A stretch of DNA of 64,000 bases from Candidatus Babeliales bacterium (GTDB taxonomy: Bacteria; Babelota; Babeliae; Babelales; JACPOV01), in contig DATALT010000002.1 of NCBI GenBank assembly GCA_036260945.1, forward strand, positions 620,001 to 684,000, read 5' to 3'. Below the pieces are notes generated by a model. It did no database searches, was not told where the DNA came from, and saw only the letters and a program-made list of their open reading frames with translations. Made by a program: the position numbers and the translations under genes. Shown piece by piece: positions 1-9,419 of this stretch (the stretch's first letter is position 1; every line of letters begins with the position of its first letter).

Positions 1-131
1 TTGGGTAAAAAAGGGGCCAATTTGTTTCCATTTGAATAAAAAACATGCGCACACCCCCTTTATTTGCGTAAGATTAATTTCATGCTAGGATAAAATATGC
101 GTAGTTGTTATTTAATCCAGGTAAGGGCTTT

Positions 132-977
132 ATGAAATTAAATCGTTTATTATTATTTCTTTCGCTTATTGTTGCTTTTTGTGATCACCAATTACAAGCA
201 GCACGTATAGGCCTTCCCCTTGATTCCTTTCTAATAGAGGCTGCCACCAGCAAAGCGGCAGCAAAAGTACTTAGTGGCGGTTCTTGGTGGGCGGCTGCAA
301 CGAAAAACTTGCCTGATGAATTTTTCAAAGCTCTAGAAAAAATCGAAACGCAAGAAGATATTGAATTCAAAGCGCATCAACCTCAAGCGTTTTGGAAACG
401 CAAATTAGCGCCAGCGGCAATATATCGATCTATTCTAGGCGTTATTACCTTAGACACATTGCTACGTGATGTGAACGAAAGACTCGATAAAAATAACGTT
501 GCAGATCGTGAAACGATTAAAGTATTAGCTTCTATGGCATTTAATGCAAAAGATAATGATGAAGTTATGAAGGTTTGCCCTGAGGCAATAAATTTCATCG
601 ATCAATTGCAACGCAATGGGCATGATGTTTTCATTGTTGATAACTTTAATGGTGAGTTGGCCCAAAAAGCACGCCTAAAAATTCAAAAAAAGCTTATTGA
701 AAAAAACAGGAACTCAAAACAACTGGAAATAATAGTTTCGGGAGATCTGCATGCAATCATTGGGCAGAAGGAATTCCATGAAAATGTTATGAAAAAAGCA
801 AATCCAAACATCGTGGTAGTTTCTGATCCGCATTATGCAGATGCCTGGAAAAGCTATAGCGTTCAGGCCCAAAAACCTGCACCCAGTTTGATCATATGCG
901 CTCATGTGGACCACGCAAGCCGCAACGTGGATCAAATTAGAAAAGAACTTAAAGAAAAATATAATATTAAGATCTAA
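132..977 (+). CDS. Exported HAD-like protein lacking catalytic residues
   Basis: About 281 residues. It starts with a signal peptide (hydrophobic LLLFLSLIVAF, then QLQAA), so the mature protein is probably outside the cytoplasm. Its second half aligns by eye with the neighbouring HAD protein at 1060: VFIVDNFN matches YILSNWD (motif II), SGDLHAI matches SGDVHLM, and VVVSDPHYADAWKS matches IFIDDQRINIA (motif IV). The motif I aspartates (DFDG in the neighbour) are absent and the motif III lysine is not clearly kept, so I infer a non-catalytic paralog. The start at 132 is preferred over the in-frame ATG at 105 because AGGTAAGGG lies just upstream and the signal peptide then begins cleanly. No promoter was identified. 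Confidence 0.6.
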   Translation: MKLNRLLLFLSLIVAFCDHQLQAARIGLPLDSFLIEAATSKAAAKVLSGGSWWAAATKNLPDEFFKALEKIETQEDIEFKAHQPQAFWKRKLAPAAIYRSILGVITLDTLLRDVNERLDKNNVADRETIKVLASMAFNAKDNDEVMKVCPEAINFIDQLQRNGHDVFIVDNFNGELAQKARLKIQKKLIEKNRNSKQLEIIVSGDLHAIIGQKEFHENVMKKANPNIVVVSDPHYADAWKSYSVQAQKPAPSLIICAHVDHASRNVDQIRKELKEKYNIKI

Positions 978-1059
978 AAATTTCTGTTCAACATTCTTGC
1001 GGAGACAAGTCGAGTAAAGTATAGTAACTCCAGTATCATGCTTAGGAAAAGGATCTTCT

Positions 1060-1899
1060 ATGAAGCTTAGCATGCACGGGTTTAAACTTGCAATCGGCCT
1101 TATTGCCGCTATCGATTTGTCTGCCGCTCATATTATTTTCGATTTTGATGGGGTTTTGGCTGAAAGCAATCGACGCGCCGTGCTTTGGGAAGTTCTTCGT
1201 GCCGCGGGGCCGACGCATCTTCTTGGTGCTTATAATCCTTTTTCTGTAGAAAGCACCTTCCTTAAATTTCTCAGCTCAATCGAAAAGCGGCATCAAGATA
1301 CTCCACTCGCCTTTTATAACAACAAACCATTGCCCCAAATTATGTGCGATTGGATGTGCGGCACGAAAACTACCCAAGAAATTAGGCACATAATCGAAAA
1401 AGCGCTCGCTGAAAGTTCTAAGTACTCAAGCCACAAAACGCTTTTTAAAGCACTAAGCACCGTGCTTTTCACTCCAATGCTTTTCGTGCGCGGGATCGCC
1501 CCAATAAAAGATGGCATTAAACTATTTAAAAAATGTGCAAGTATGCTCGATGAAGATGGAAACAGAATCCACAAACTCTACATTCTTTCAAATTGGGATG
1601 CCGAATCTTTCAAATTGTTAGCGCAGCTTGAGCCATTTGAAGAGATTATCTCGCTGTGCACAGGTATTATTATTTCTGGTGACGTACATTTAATGAAGCC
1701 GGATATACGTATTTTTGAATGCCTATTCAATAAGTATGATATTAATCCGCACAAAGAATTGACTATTTTTATCGATGATCAGCGAATTAATATTGCTGCA
1801 GCCCGCGAATTGAATAAACGCCAGCTTCATGCTTTTCTATGCGAAAACGCTAAATTCAAATCGATCAAGAAAGAAATGAAGAAGCTCGGCGTAATCTAA
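1060..1899 (+). CDS. Exported HAD-superfamily hydrolase
   Basis: 279 residues. All four HAD motifs are visible: DFDGV (Asp28 nucleophile, Asp30 general acid), SNWD (motif II), MKPDIRIF (motif III lysine) and FIDD (motif IV). The family transfers phosphoryl groups from small phosphorylated substrates; the substrate here is unknown. Residues 8-23 are hydrophobic and end in LSAA directly before HIIFDFDG. If this is a cleaved signal peptide, the enzyme is extracytoplasmic with its active site almost at the mature N-terminus. The gene follows its degenerate paralog by 82 bases. An AGGATC sequence precedes the ATG at 1060. Confidence 0.75.
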   Translation: MKLSMHGFKLAIGLIAAIDLSAAHIIFDFDGVLAESNRRAVLWEVLRAAGPTHLLGAYNPFSVESTFLKFLSSIEKRHQDTPLAFYNNKPLPQIMCDWMCGTKTTQEIRHIIEKALAESSKYSSHKTLFKALSTVLFTPMLFVRGIAPIKDGIKLFKKCASMLDEDGNRIHKLYILSNWDAESFKLLAQLEPFEEIISLCTGIIISGDVHLMKPDIRIFECLFNKYDINPHKELTIFIDDQRINIAAARELNKRQLHAFLCENAKFKSIKKEMKKLGVI

Positions 1900-1980
1900 A
1901 AACCAATCCGCACTCAGCTTTGAGCAAAAACCGTTTACTTTTATTTACCCATCGCCCTAGAATACAGAGGGAAATCCTAA

Positions 1981-2790
1981 ATGGATGGGAATATCGACAT
2001 GAAAAAAGTACTTGTTGTACTGAGCACTATTTTCTTAATGGCAGACGGCTCAACAATTGTGTTAACGCCAAAAGATGCAAAGAAAATCGGCCAAAAGATT
2101 TGGCACAACGAATGTAAAGGGACTATTGCAGGGCTCACCTCGTGGAACGATGGCGAAGATTTTGCTTCATTGGGTATTGGACATTTTATTTGGCATCCAA
2201 AAGGAAAAAGTAGCCATTTCATTCAAAGCTTCCCATCACTTCTATTTTTTCTCAAAGAACGTGGAATAAAATTACCCGAGTGGCTTAATCGCGCTCGATT
2301 GAGCGGTTGCCCTTGGAACTCGAGAGAACAATTTCTTAAAGAGTTTAACAGTCCTCGCATGAAGGAGCTGCGTAAACTTCTTGCATCCACTATTGATTTA
2401 CAAACCACCTTTATTATCAATCGTCTTAAGAAAAATTTCCCCAAGATGCTTCGCTCCCTGCCATCAAACGAACAAGAGCATGTTAGAAAACAGTTTAATC
2501 GCCTTACTTCAAGCCTGAATGGTACCTATGCACTTATCGATTATATCAATTTCAAAGGTGAAGGAATTGAACCAAGCGAAGCATATCAGAATCATCGTTG
2601 GGGATTATTGCAAGTCTTAGAAAATATGGAAGGATCGAGCACCGGTTCATCAGCAGTCAACGATTTTGCTGCGGCTGCAAAAAAGGTTTTAGAAGAACGG
2701 GTAGTACTCGCACCAAAAGATCGCAATGAAACGCGCTGGATCCCTGGCTGGTTTAATAGAATTAATACGTATACAAAAGCATTTAATTAA
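1981..2790 (+). CDS. Exported protein of unknown function, lysozyme-like pattern
   Basis: 269 residues with an N-terminal hydrophobic segment (KKVLVVLSTIFLMA) that suggests export. I recognise no named family with certainty. The segment NECKG...LTSWNDGEDFASLGIGHF resembles the Glu ... T-x-G-x-G-H layout of T4-type lysozymes, so a muramidase-like fold is possible. This is inference from a pattern only. The rest is charged and helical, with a Trp-rich end (RWIPGWFNRI). The ATG at 1981 has GAGGGA about nine bases upstream; a second ATG at 1999 would also give a good signal peptide. A hairpin follows the stop. Confidence 0.5.
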   Translation: MDGNIDMKKVLVVLSTIFLMADGSTIVLTPKDAKKIGQKIWHNECKGTIAGLTSWNDGEDFASLGIGHFIWHPKGKSSHFIQSFPSLLFFLKERGIKLPEWLNRARLSGCPWNSREQFLKEFNSPRMKELRKLLASTIDLQTTFIINRLKKNFPKMLRSLPSNEQEHVRKQFNRLTSSLNGTYALIDYINFKGEGIEPSEAYQNHRWGLLQVLENMEGSSTGSSAVNDFAAAAKKVLEERVVLAPKDRNETRWIPGWFNRINTYTKAFN

Positions 2791-2791
2791 A

Positions 2792-2815
2792 AGAGCGATG
2801 AAATCATCGCCCTCT
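2792..2815 (+). terminator. Hairpin after the gene at 1981
   Basis: AGAG-CGATGA and TCATCG-CC-CTCT form a short stem with a two-base loop and a small bulge just after the stop codon. There is no strong T run after it, so it is a weak intrinsic terminator at best. Confidence 0.4.
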
Positions 2816-3012
2816 TGGCAAATTATTTCTCAGTCTTTAAAATTAACCCTTATATAGCCATTAGACCAAAAAATCGATGGTGTAAGAGTTAACCGTTCCT
2901 AACCTTCACCAAAAAAATATGCCATCGCATTAGTTTACAGCAGAAACTATTGGCTTTTTAGATGTTTTCAATGGATAGGTTAGATAGGAAAAATTTTGGC
3001 TTTCATAAGAAA

Positions 3013-3348
3013 CTATTTTATAAGCGCTACTCCCGCAATCTCCATTAAAAGCAATACGCCTGCTCCGGCAGCCATGCGTTTTGCCGTATCCCTATTAAGC
3101 CAGCTTTTGCCACCATTTGCGGCTTCATTAATTTCCTTTTGAGCGCCCTTTTTATGTGCCTCCACCGCATGCTCACCTTCGTCATGATACTTTACAATCT
3201 TTATAATTTCTTTAGTCACTGCACTAAACTCACCAGCTTTTTCATCAATACGCTTTTGAAATTCTTCATAATCTTTAGAGCTGATATCGTGCCCATTCGC
3301 AGCACCTGCAATTGACAAAGCAAAAATAAACAACATATTTTTTTTCAT
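3013..3348 (-). CDS. Small exported protein with C-terminal membrane anchor
   Basis: 111 residues from the ATG at 3348, which has GGGAGAAT upstream (the in-frame ATG at 3369 lacks this). A signal peptide (MLFIFALSIAGAANG) is followed by a charged helical region (about residues 25-85) and one hydrophobic C-terminal segment (AGAGVLLLMEIAGVALIK). The layout of signal peptide, helical body and C-terminal membrane segment recurs in other unknown proteins of this window (13823, 51268 and 52435). No family is recognised; a surface or periplasmic role is only a guess. Confidence 0.55.
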   Translation of the reverse strand: MKKNMLFIFALSIAGAANGHDISSKDYEEFQKRIDEKAGEFSAVTKEIIKIVKYHDEGEHAVEAHKKGAQKEINEAANGGKSWLNRDTAKRMAAGAGVLLLMEIAGVALIK

Positions 3349-3419
3349 AACAATTCTCCCAAATAACAAAAAATTATATCGGAGCTATTTTATCATGGTA
3401 TCGTTACAAATTCAAAAAA

Positions 3420-4106
3420 CTATTTCCCGAATAGCTTTTTTATTTTTCCAACAATAACGGGAAGCAATGAAAGAACGCCCAACGCTGAAAAAAGCAAAAT
3501 GAATTGCCATGAAAGAATATCACGCGCAGATTCGATTGTAGCAATTTGCTGGCCAGTGTAAGCGTAAAGAACAGTGCTTGGTAGCATACCAAGGCCGATT
3601 GCACATAGAAATTTCCAGAGCGCAATATCGGATAACCCTGCAAGAATAATAATTACGCTGAAAGGCGTAATAGGGAAAAGAACGAGAGAAAGTAAATAAC
3701 TCATCCCGTGGCTTTTAAACTCTGCCTGAAATTTGTCAAATTGAGCACTATGGCGCGCAAGCATAAAATCTCTAAAAACATACCGAAATAACAGGAGAGC
3801 AATCGTTGAGCCCAGCAAGCCTCCGATCAGCGTATAAATAATTCCGCCGACCGTTCCAAACAAAGAACCGCTTGCGATCGTTGCTAAGGGCGTAAACGGC
3901 ACGAGCGACATCACAATCGCTGCAAAAATACCAATATACAAAAGCACCGCAAAAAAATAATTCGTTTGTACCACCTGCATCAATGAGTCTTTATGCGTTT
4001 TAAGTGATTCGATAGTAAACCATGAACGAACGCCGCTGAATTGAACGAAAAGAACTAAAGCGACAATAGCCAAAACAAAGAAAATTTGCTTGCCAGATAC
4101 CTTCAT
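3420..4106 (-). CDS. TVP38/TMEM64 (DedA-superfamily) membrane protein
   Basis: 228 residues, about five or six membrane segments. The central stretch FTPLATIASGSLFGTVGG followed by a Gly-rich helix (GGLLGSTIALLLFRYVFRDF) and a later LFPITPFSVI match the SNARE-associated/VTT domain of the TVP38/TMEM64 family, related to DedA. These proteins sit in the inner membrane and are linked to lipid scrambling or undecaprenyl-phosphate recycling; the exact substrate cannot be read here. It is a stand-alone minus-strand gene downstream of sufS and ends with a lysine-rich tail (KIKKLFGK). Confidence 0.8.
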   Translation of the reverse strand: MKVSGKQIFFVLAIVALVLFVQFSGVRSWFTIESLKTHKDSLMQVVQTNYFFAVLLYIGIFAAIVMSLVPFTPLATIASGSLFGTVGGIIYTLIGGLLGSTIALLLFRYVFRDFMLARHSAQFDKFQAEFKSHGMSYLLSLVLFPITPFSVIIILAGLSDIALWKFLCAIGLGMLPSTVLYAYTGQQIATIESARDILSWQFILLFSALGVLSLLPVIVGKIKKLFGK

Positions 4107-4179
4107 ACTGCATCCTTTTTTCCGTTAAAAGTAGATAGAAAGATGTTACCGCAGAATTAAGTAAAAGAACAATGATCGG

Positions 4180-5388
4180 CTAGTAACCAATATCGGCGAG
4201 TGCACTTAATAAAGATTTAACTTCATCGCTCGAATTATAAATATAGAAACTTACCCGTACAGCACTTGCAATGCCTAATTTGTTTGCAAGTGGCTGCGCG
4301 CAAAAATGCCCTGAGCGAACGCAAATGCCAAATTGATCAAGATGCGCCGCGATATCGTGCGCATGATAGTTATCATGCACAAAACTAACCAAGTGTCCTT
4401 GTTTTTTTAGTTGATCAACTGGACCCAGGACCCTAAACCCATTGAGTTTTTCAAAACCCTCAATCAATTGTGAGCACAATGCAGCTTGATGCGTCCGTAA
4501 TGCATCAAACGAAATGTTTTTATTGAGATATTCAAGAGCTTGCGCAAAGGCAATCACTTGTGCCGCCGGCTGCGTTCCTGATTCATAACATTGGGGCGCT
4601 TTTAAAAACGTTGAATCGTGATACGACGCTTCATAAATCATACCCCCGCCAAATTGGTATGGCGGAACTTCATGTTGCACTTCTTGCTTAATATAAAGAA
4701 TCCCAACCCCGGTTGGCCCGAGCATTTTATGTGCGGAAAAAACTAAAAAATCGCATCCCAATTCTCGCACATTTAACGCTTGGTGTGGAGCAGATTGGCA
4801 AGCGTCAATCAACGTTTTTGCGCCAACTTTTTGCGCCTGTTTGATAATTTTTGCAGCATCCACATGCGTTCCAATAGCATTTGAAGTATGAGTGAATGCT
4901 ACAATCTTAGTGCGCTCGGTTATGATCGAAGAAAGATCATCAAGAATCAGATTTCCCTGTAAATCGATCGGAATAAATTTAATTTTCGCATTTTTTTTCT
5001 TTGCAAGAATTTGCCATGGTATTAAGTTTGCATGATGTTCAAGCTCGGTAAGAACAATCTCATCGCCCGCATTAATAGATTCCATGCCCCAAGCGGTTGT
5101 AATAAAATTTATGCTTTCTGTAGCACTTTTTGTAATAATAATTTCAGAAGGATCGGATGCTCCAATAAAAACAGCGATCGTTTCTCGAGCGTGCTCAAAA
5201 AGCGCCGTAGCATTTTCTGCTAATTTATACAGACCCCGATGAATTGGCGCATTTTGCTTTGCATAAAATAAAGAAAGTGCTTCAATCACTTGCAGCGGTT
5301 TTTGAGTAGTTGCCGCATTATCAAAGTAAATAAGCTTTTTACCTAGTTTCGATGCAAAAATGGGAAAGTCTTTTATTAGTGTATTCAT
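4180..5388 (-). CDS. sufS: SufS-type cysteine desulfurase
   Basis: 402 residues, full length. A PLP-dependent enzyme that removes sulfur from cysteine as a persulfide and feeds Fe-S cluster assembly on SufBCD. Visible residues: PLP lysine Lys221 in FSAHKMLGPTG, catalytic Cys363 in CVRSGHFCAQP, and the PLP-contacting stretch TELEHHANLIPW. The RSGHFCAQP loop is the group II (SufS) type. No SufE or SufU partner is visible in the window. The gene lies downstream of sufCBD on the same strand but is separated from sufD by the 3.9-kb TPR gene, with a 98-base gap before it, so it may also have its own promoter. Confidence 0.95.
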   Translation of the reverse strand: MNTLIKDFPIFASKLGKKLIYFDNAATTQKPLQVIEALSLFYAKQNAPIHRGLYKLAENATALFEHARETIAVFIGASDPSEIIITKSATESINFITTAWGMESINAGDEIVLTELEHHANLIPWQILAKKKNAKIKFIPIDLQGNLILDDLSSIITERTKIVAFTHTSNAIGTHVDAAKIIKQAQKVGAKTLIDACQSAPHQALNVRELGCDFLVFSAHKMLGPTGVGILYIKQEVQHEVPPYQFGGGMIYEASYHDSTFLKAPQCYESGTQPAAQVIAFAQALEYLNKNISFDALRTHQAALCSQLIEGFEKLNGFRVLGPVDQLKKQGHLVSFVHDNYHAHDIAAHLDQFGICVRSGHFCAQPLANKLGIASAVRVSFYIYNSSDEVKSLLSALADIGY

Positions 5389-5486
5389 AGATTTTTACAC
5401 AGGGTTTTTTTACTATTCTTACTCATTTTATTATTCCTTTAGCAAGTAACTCCATTTTATGACTGGAATTATTTACGTTTGAACAC

Positions 5487-8400
5487 CTATGCTAACCCAT
5501 TGCTATTTTGAGAAGCATTTTTTTGCCATACTTTATATTCATCAGCATACTTTGAAACTATCGTAGTATTTATCGCTTTTTCGTTTTCAAATAAAGCCAA
5601 ACGCTCGTTCATTAACGGAATAAAACTAGAAAGCCGCTTATCTACATCTTGAGTGCCTAGGCGCATTGCCCTAATAGTGTACATGCATGCATTTTCAAGG
5701 GCTTGCGCTCCTTCTTTATTGCAAACTGCAGCTGCCCCGTAAGCCATTTGGGCCAATTGTAAAAGAGCACAATATTTTACATCCACTGCTTCTAATTTAG
5801 TCGCTTTTTCAAAAAGAGTTTTGCAAGCTTCATAATTTGCCATTTTCTTCTCAGGGTCTTCTTGCGATGCCGCTTCTATTAACTTTAGATGGCCATCAAA
5901 ATAAGTTTTCCAATTGCCAGCGTGTTTTGCGAACTTTTCTTTAAGCTCATACTGTTTAATTGAGTCTTTAAGAAGCGAAAATTCAGAGAACCCATCGCTA
6001 GTCGTTAAAATATCAGAAGAAATCCTAAAAAAGAAATTTCTCATTTTTTTTACAAACATTTCGTCCGATTGAGGTACTTTTTCCCCATGAGCATACATTG
6101 CACCAAGAAAAAGATCACTCCTCCAGCTTGGACCACTTTCTGAAAAAGATTTATTCAGATATGGTAATGCTTCCTTAACCCTACCTGTTTTGAAAAGTTC
6201 TGCGCCCAACTCAAATGCCGCTTTTTGTGAACCTTGCTCAATAGCTTTTTTAAAAAAATCTTCCCCTCTGCCAAAGTGACCATTTGCAACCGATAGCATG
6301 CCGCACACCCGGCTTGATTCCGCGTGACCATTTCTGGATGCAATCTCATAAAACTTCTTCATTTTTTGCGGATCTGGAAGAATTTTTATACTTTTATCGT
6401 TGTGCAGCAAATATTCACCGCCGTAATGATAAAGATAACCAAGATTGTGTGCAAGCTTAGCATTGCCCGAGAAAGCCTGGTATTCGTTAAAATCAAAACA
6501 TTTTTGCAAATTATCAGAGCTTCCTTTTGAAAATTTAACTAGTTTTTCAAAAGCATCCTGGCAATTAGGATCGTACTCGGCCGCCTTCCTAAGAAGTGCT
6601 TCAACCTCAGCCGTCAATTCGTTGTTTTTTTCGAAAACAACCTCTGCTTTCCTAATGAAAACTTTTGCCAAACTTCTCTTAATATCCTTTTCTATCAATT
6701 GATCTGTATTTTTTTGTGCTAAAGCTTGCCCTTGCAAAAGATGTTCTTCTGCTTTTATCAACTCACCCTGCTCGAGATATAATCTTCCTCTAAGCAAAAA
6801 AGATTCCGGAAACTTTGAAAAGTGATCGCAAACTTTATTCACGTTTTGCGCATTGGTAACGAAAGCGTTAATGAGGTCTTCATTGCCCTGATCTAAATCC
6901 TCATTCAGAAACCTTAGCTGTACCGCGGCAGGACCATTGCAAACAAGAGGATAATGAAGTGCGGCTTTGATTGATGCTTGAGCAAGTTCTCTATCGCCAG
7001 GTTGTTTTAGACTTGCGATAATCACCCATCCTAAAACATTTACTGCAAACGGGCTCTTCATATTTAATGTATCAAACACCCCATCAAAATTCTTTATATA
7101 CTGTTTTTGTTTTTCTAGATCTTTTTCATGTAAGGCAGCAAAGGCATAACCCTCCGGCGTTTTGCTTTCAATCATTTCTTTAATAATAGGCAACTCAGAT
7201 TCACTTTTTCTTTCGAGTTCCGCTTGAATAGCTCTCATCACAAGTTGTTCGCTTGCTGAATATGAAGAAATATTAGGTAAGCATACAATAAGTTTTTCAG
7301 CTGAATTATGTTTACCGGTGCGACACCAACGATCCAAAATCGCTAATACTTCCACTGGTTTATGGGATACCTCTTTTTCAAGAAGCATAGTAATTTTTTT
7401 TACCAATGGTTCCTCTATGATAGTTCTGCAACGGGCGTATGTTTCGATTACTGTCTGACATGCCCGAAAAAGTTCACTGGAATTGTTTCTCTCAACTACT
7501 TCAGCAAGCCAATTAGATGTTATAGCTTTTTTCCCGTCTTCATGAGATTTTGCATAACACATTTTCCACCATTGCTCACGGGCGCCATAAAACTTATTTT
7601 TTTCCCAGGCTATATTTAAGAGCCTTTCCGCCATAATTCCATTAGTATCTTGCAACTCTAACGCCAGATCCAGCAAATGTTTGTTCTGCATAAAAAGGAG
7701 ATCGTTACATTCAATTTGCTTTTCTTTCAAGAAATCAATCATTCGCTGCGTTTCATCAAGCTCTTTGACCTTTTCATTTGTGTTTTTCGAAGCTTGAAAT
7801 TGCTTAAACCGAATCATACCGAGGGTTTTTAGCACTACTGGATGTTTATCTTTTAACGACTCGACGGCAGAATATGCTTGCTTAGCAAACCCACTCAGCA
7901 TATCTTTCTCATCCGATTGAAGCTGAGCTCGTAAAAGATAAAATAGCGCTTGATCATGTTGCTTTGAAATTGCATATTCCTTTGCCAAGCAATAGCACGC
8001 TTCAGGATTATTTTTATTCTCTCCTAGAAACTTTAGAATTGCGCTTCGTGCATTTTGAGAATCTTCATTTTTAGGAGATAAATGATTTAGAATTTCGATT
8101 GATTTGCTTATTTGATCCCTAATCGACAATTTCTCCCTATTTTCGTTTAAAGATTCAAACGAAGCTAACGCGTGTCCTTTATCGATTGCTGTCTGTCGCA
8201 ACGCGTCAGCCCTCTGCTTTTGAGGCGGCATGCAATCGCCTATACCATGCTTGTAAATCAGAGATAATTGGTAAGCAATTTCTTCATCTTCCTTTGCATG
8301 CCTATCAAGCATTTCCAGCGCAGCAAGAACTACTTCATGTTTACCTTGACCGATATCCGCTTTACGCGCTTGTTTAAGATGCCCTATGAGCTCTTGACCA

Positions 8401-9419
8401 TTATCACGCTGAGCTATTTTTTTTATTAGTGCCCATCTCATCATGGGAAATTTCTCAGCACCTTTGCGTAAAAGAGCCATACCTTTTTTTTCAAAGCTGA
8501 TATCATCTTGTTGTTTTTTCGATTCCCTGATTTCAGCCTTCGCAAAACACAAATCTGCTAAAGCAATAAGAGATTTTTCATCTTTTAAAGCAAAGGCTTG
8601 ATGTTCAAGTTCTTTTAGTATCTGATTTTTATCTTCAGGTGAATCAATATGGGCAATCGGATCGTTCGATAATTTTTTTTTGAACGCTTCTGGTTCAATT
8701 TTTTTAACTAATTCTTTTGCTGCGTGCTGTTGGCTTCCCTTTTTGCACGATAGTTCTTTTATAGTTTTATATGCATCTGAACTGTAGATCTCGCCAAAAA
8801 ATTCTTCGCCCATTAACATAGTTCCATGTCGATACGCATGTTCAAAAGACGCAATCGCTTTCGCTTCCTCTTCTTGTTTTTGGGCATAAAAAGGAACTAG
8901 CGCAAGCTGAGCGGGAAGATGAGAAAAATAAAACGGCCTATTATCCTTTTCAAAAAATTTTGGCTCGGCCGCCTGCTTAAGCAATGCAAGAGGAAAACCT
9001 TTCAAGGCAAGAGGAAGACCTTTCTTTGCCTCCTTGAGTGTTTTGTAAACAGTAAATTGCGCATCTGGATCACCGTTGATCGCCAATTTGCCCACAAGAG
9101 CCCACGCTTTTTCTTGATCGCCATTACTAAGATAATAATCGCGCAAAATCCTATCAGGAAATGGGTTATAATTAGAGAACGCGGTTTCCATTACCTTCAG
9201 CAATTGTTGGCCATGCAAAGCTGTTTTTGGATCTTTGAGCAACTTTTCAGCGTGCTTCATTTGAGCCTGAAGTGCTTCACTTGCAACTATTTTTGCATAT
9301 TTAACTTTATAATAATCGTCTAAGGAAGCTAATTGGCGGCCAGGTACTCGATCCGGTGTAAAAGCACCCGCGATTATTCCCATGCTAAAACTGCTTAATA
9401 AAAAAATCATTTTGATCAT
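5487..9419 (-). CDS. Giant exported Sel1/TPR repeat protein in the suf operon
   Basis: 1310 residues. A short N-terminal hydrophobic segment (MIFLLSSFSMGIIAGAF) suggests export. The rest is alpha-helical repeats: Sel1-type units (LGYLYHYGGEYL, AESSRVCGML, AAFELGAELF) and TPR-like units with A/G/Y spacing throughout. Such solenoids bind other proteins; no catalytic domain is seen. Its ATG overlaps the sufD stop (ATGA at 9416-9419), so it is translationally coupled to sufBCD and followed by sufS. Location inside a suf operon is unusual, and an extracytoplasmic repeat protein has no obvious role in cytoplasmic cluster assembly. Function unknown. Confidence 0.8.
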   Translation of the reverse strand: MIKMIFLLSSFSMGIIAGAFTPDRVPGRQLASLDDYYKVKYAKIVASEALQAQMKHAEKLLKDPKTALHGQQLLKVMETAFSNYNPFPDRILRDYYLSNGDQEKAWALVGKLAINGDPDAQFTVYKTLKEAKKGLPLALKGFPLALLKQAAEPKFFEKDNRPFYFSHLPAQLALVPFYAQKQEEEAKAIASFEHAYRHGTMLMGEEFFGEIYSSDAYKTIKELSCKKGSQQHAAKELVKKIEPEAFKKKLSNDPIAHIDSPEDKNQILKELEHQAFALKDEKSLIALADLCFAKAEIRESKKQQDDISFEKKGMALLRKGAEKFPMMRWALIKKIAQRDNGQELIGHLKQARKADIGQGKHEVVLAALEMLDRHAKEDEEIAYQLSLIYKHGIGDCMPPQKQRADALRQTAIDKGHALASFESLNENREKLSIRDQISKSIEILNHLSPKNEDSQNARSAILKFLGENKNNPEACYCLAKEYAISKQHDQALFYLLRAQLQSDEKDMLSGFAKQAYSAVESLKDKHPVVLKTLGMIRFKQFQASKNTNEKVKELDETQRMIDFLKEKQIECNDLLFMQNKHLLDLALELQDTNGIMAERLLNIAWEKNKFYGAREQWWKMCYAKSHEDGKKAITSNWLAEVVERNNSSELFRACQTVIETYARCRTIIEEPLVKKITMLLEKEVSHKPVEVLAILDRWCRTGKHNSAEKLIVCLPNISSYSASEQLVMRAIQAELERKSESELPIIKEMIESKTPEGYAFAALHEKDLEKQKQYIKNFDGVFDTLNMKSPFAVNVLGWVIIASLKQPGDRELAQASIKAALHYPLVCNGPAAVQLRFLNEDLDQGNEDLINAFVTNAQNVNKVCDHFSKFPESFLLRGRLYLEQGELIKAEEHLLQGQALAQKNTDQLIEKDIKRSLAKVFIRKAEVVFEKNNELTAEVEALLRKAAEYDPNCQDAFEKLVKFSKGSSDNLQKCFDFNEYQAFSGNAKLAHNLGYLYHYGGEYLLHNDKSIKILPDPQKMKKFYEIASRNGHAESSRVCGMLSVANGHFGRGEDFFKKAIEQGSQKAAFELGAELFKTGRVKEALPYLNKSFSESGPSWRSDLFLGAMYAHGEKVPQSDEMFVKKMRNFFFRISSDILTTSDGFSEFSLLKDSIKQYELKEKFAKHAGNWKTYFDGHLKLIEAASQEDPEKKMANYEACKTLFEKATKLEAVDVKYCALLQLAQMAYGAAAVCNKEGAQALENACMYTIRAMRLGTQDVDKRLSSFIPLMNERLALFENEKAINTTIVSKYADEYKVWQKNASQNSNGLA

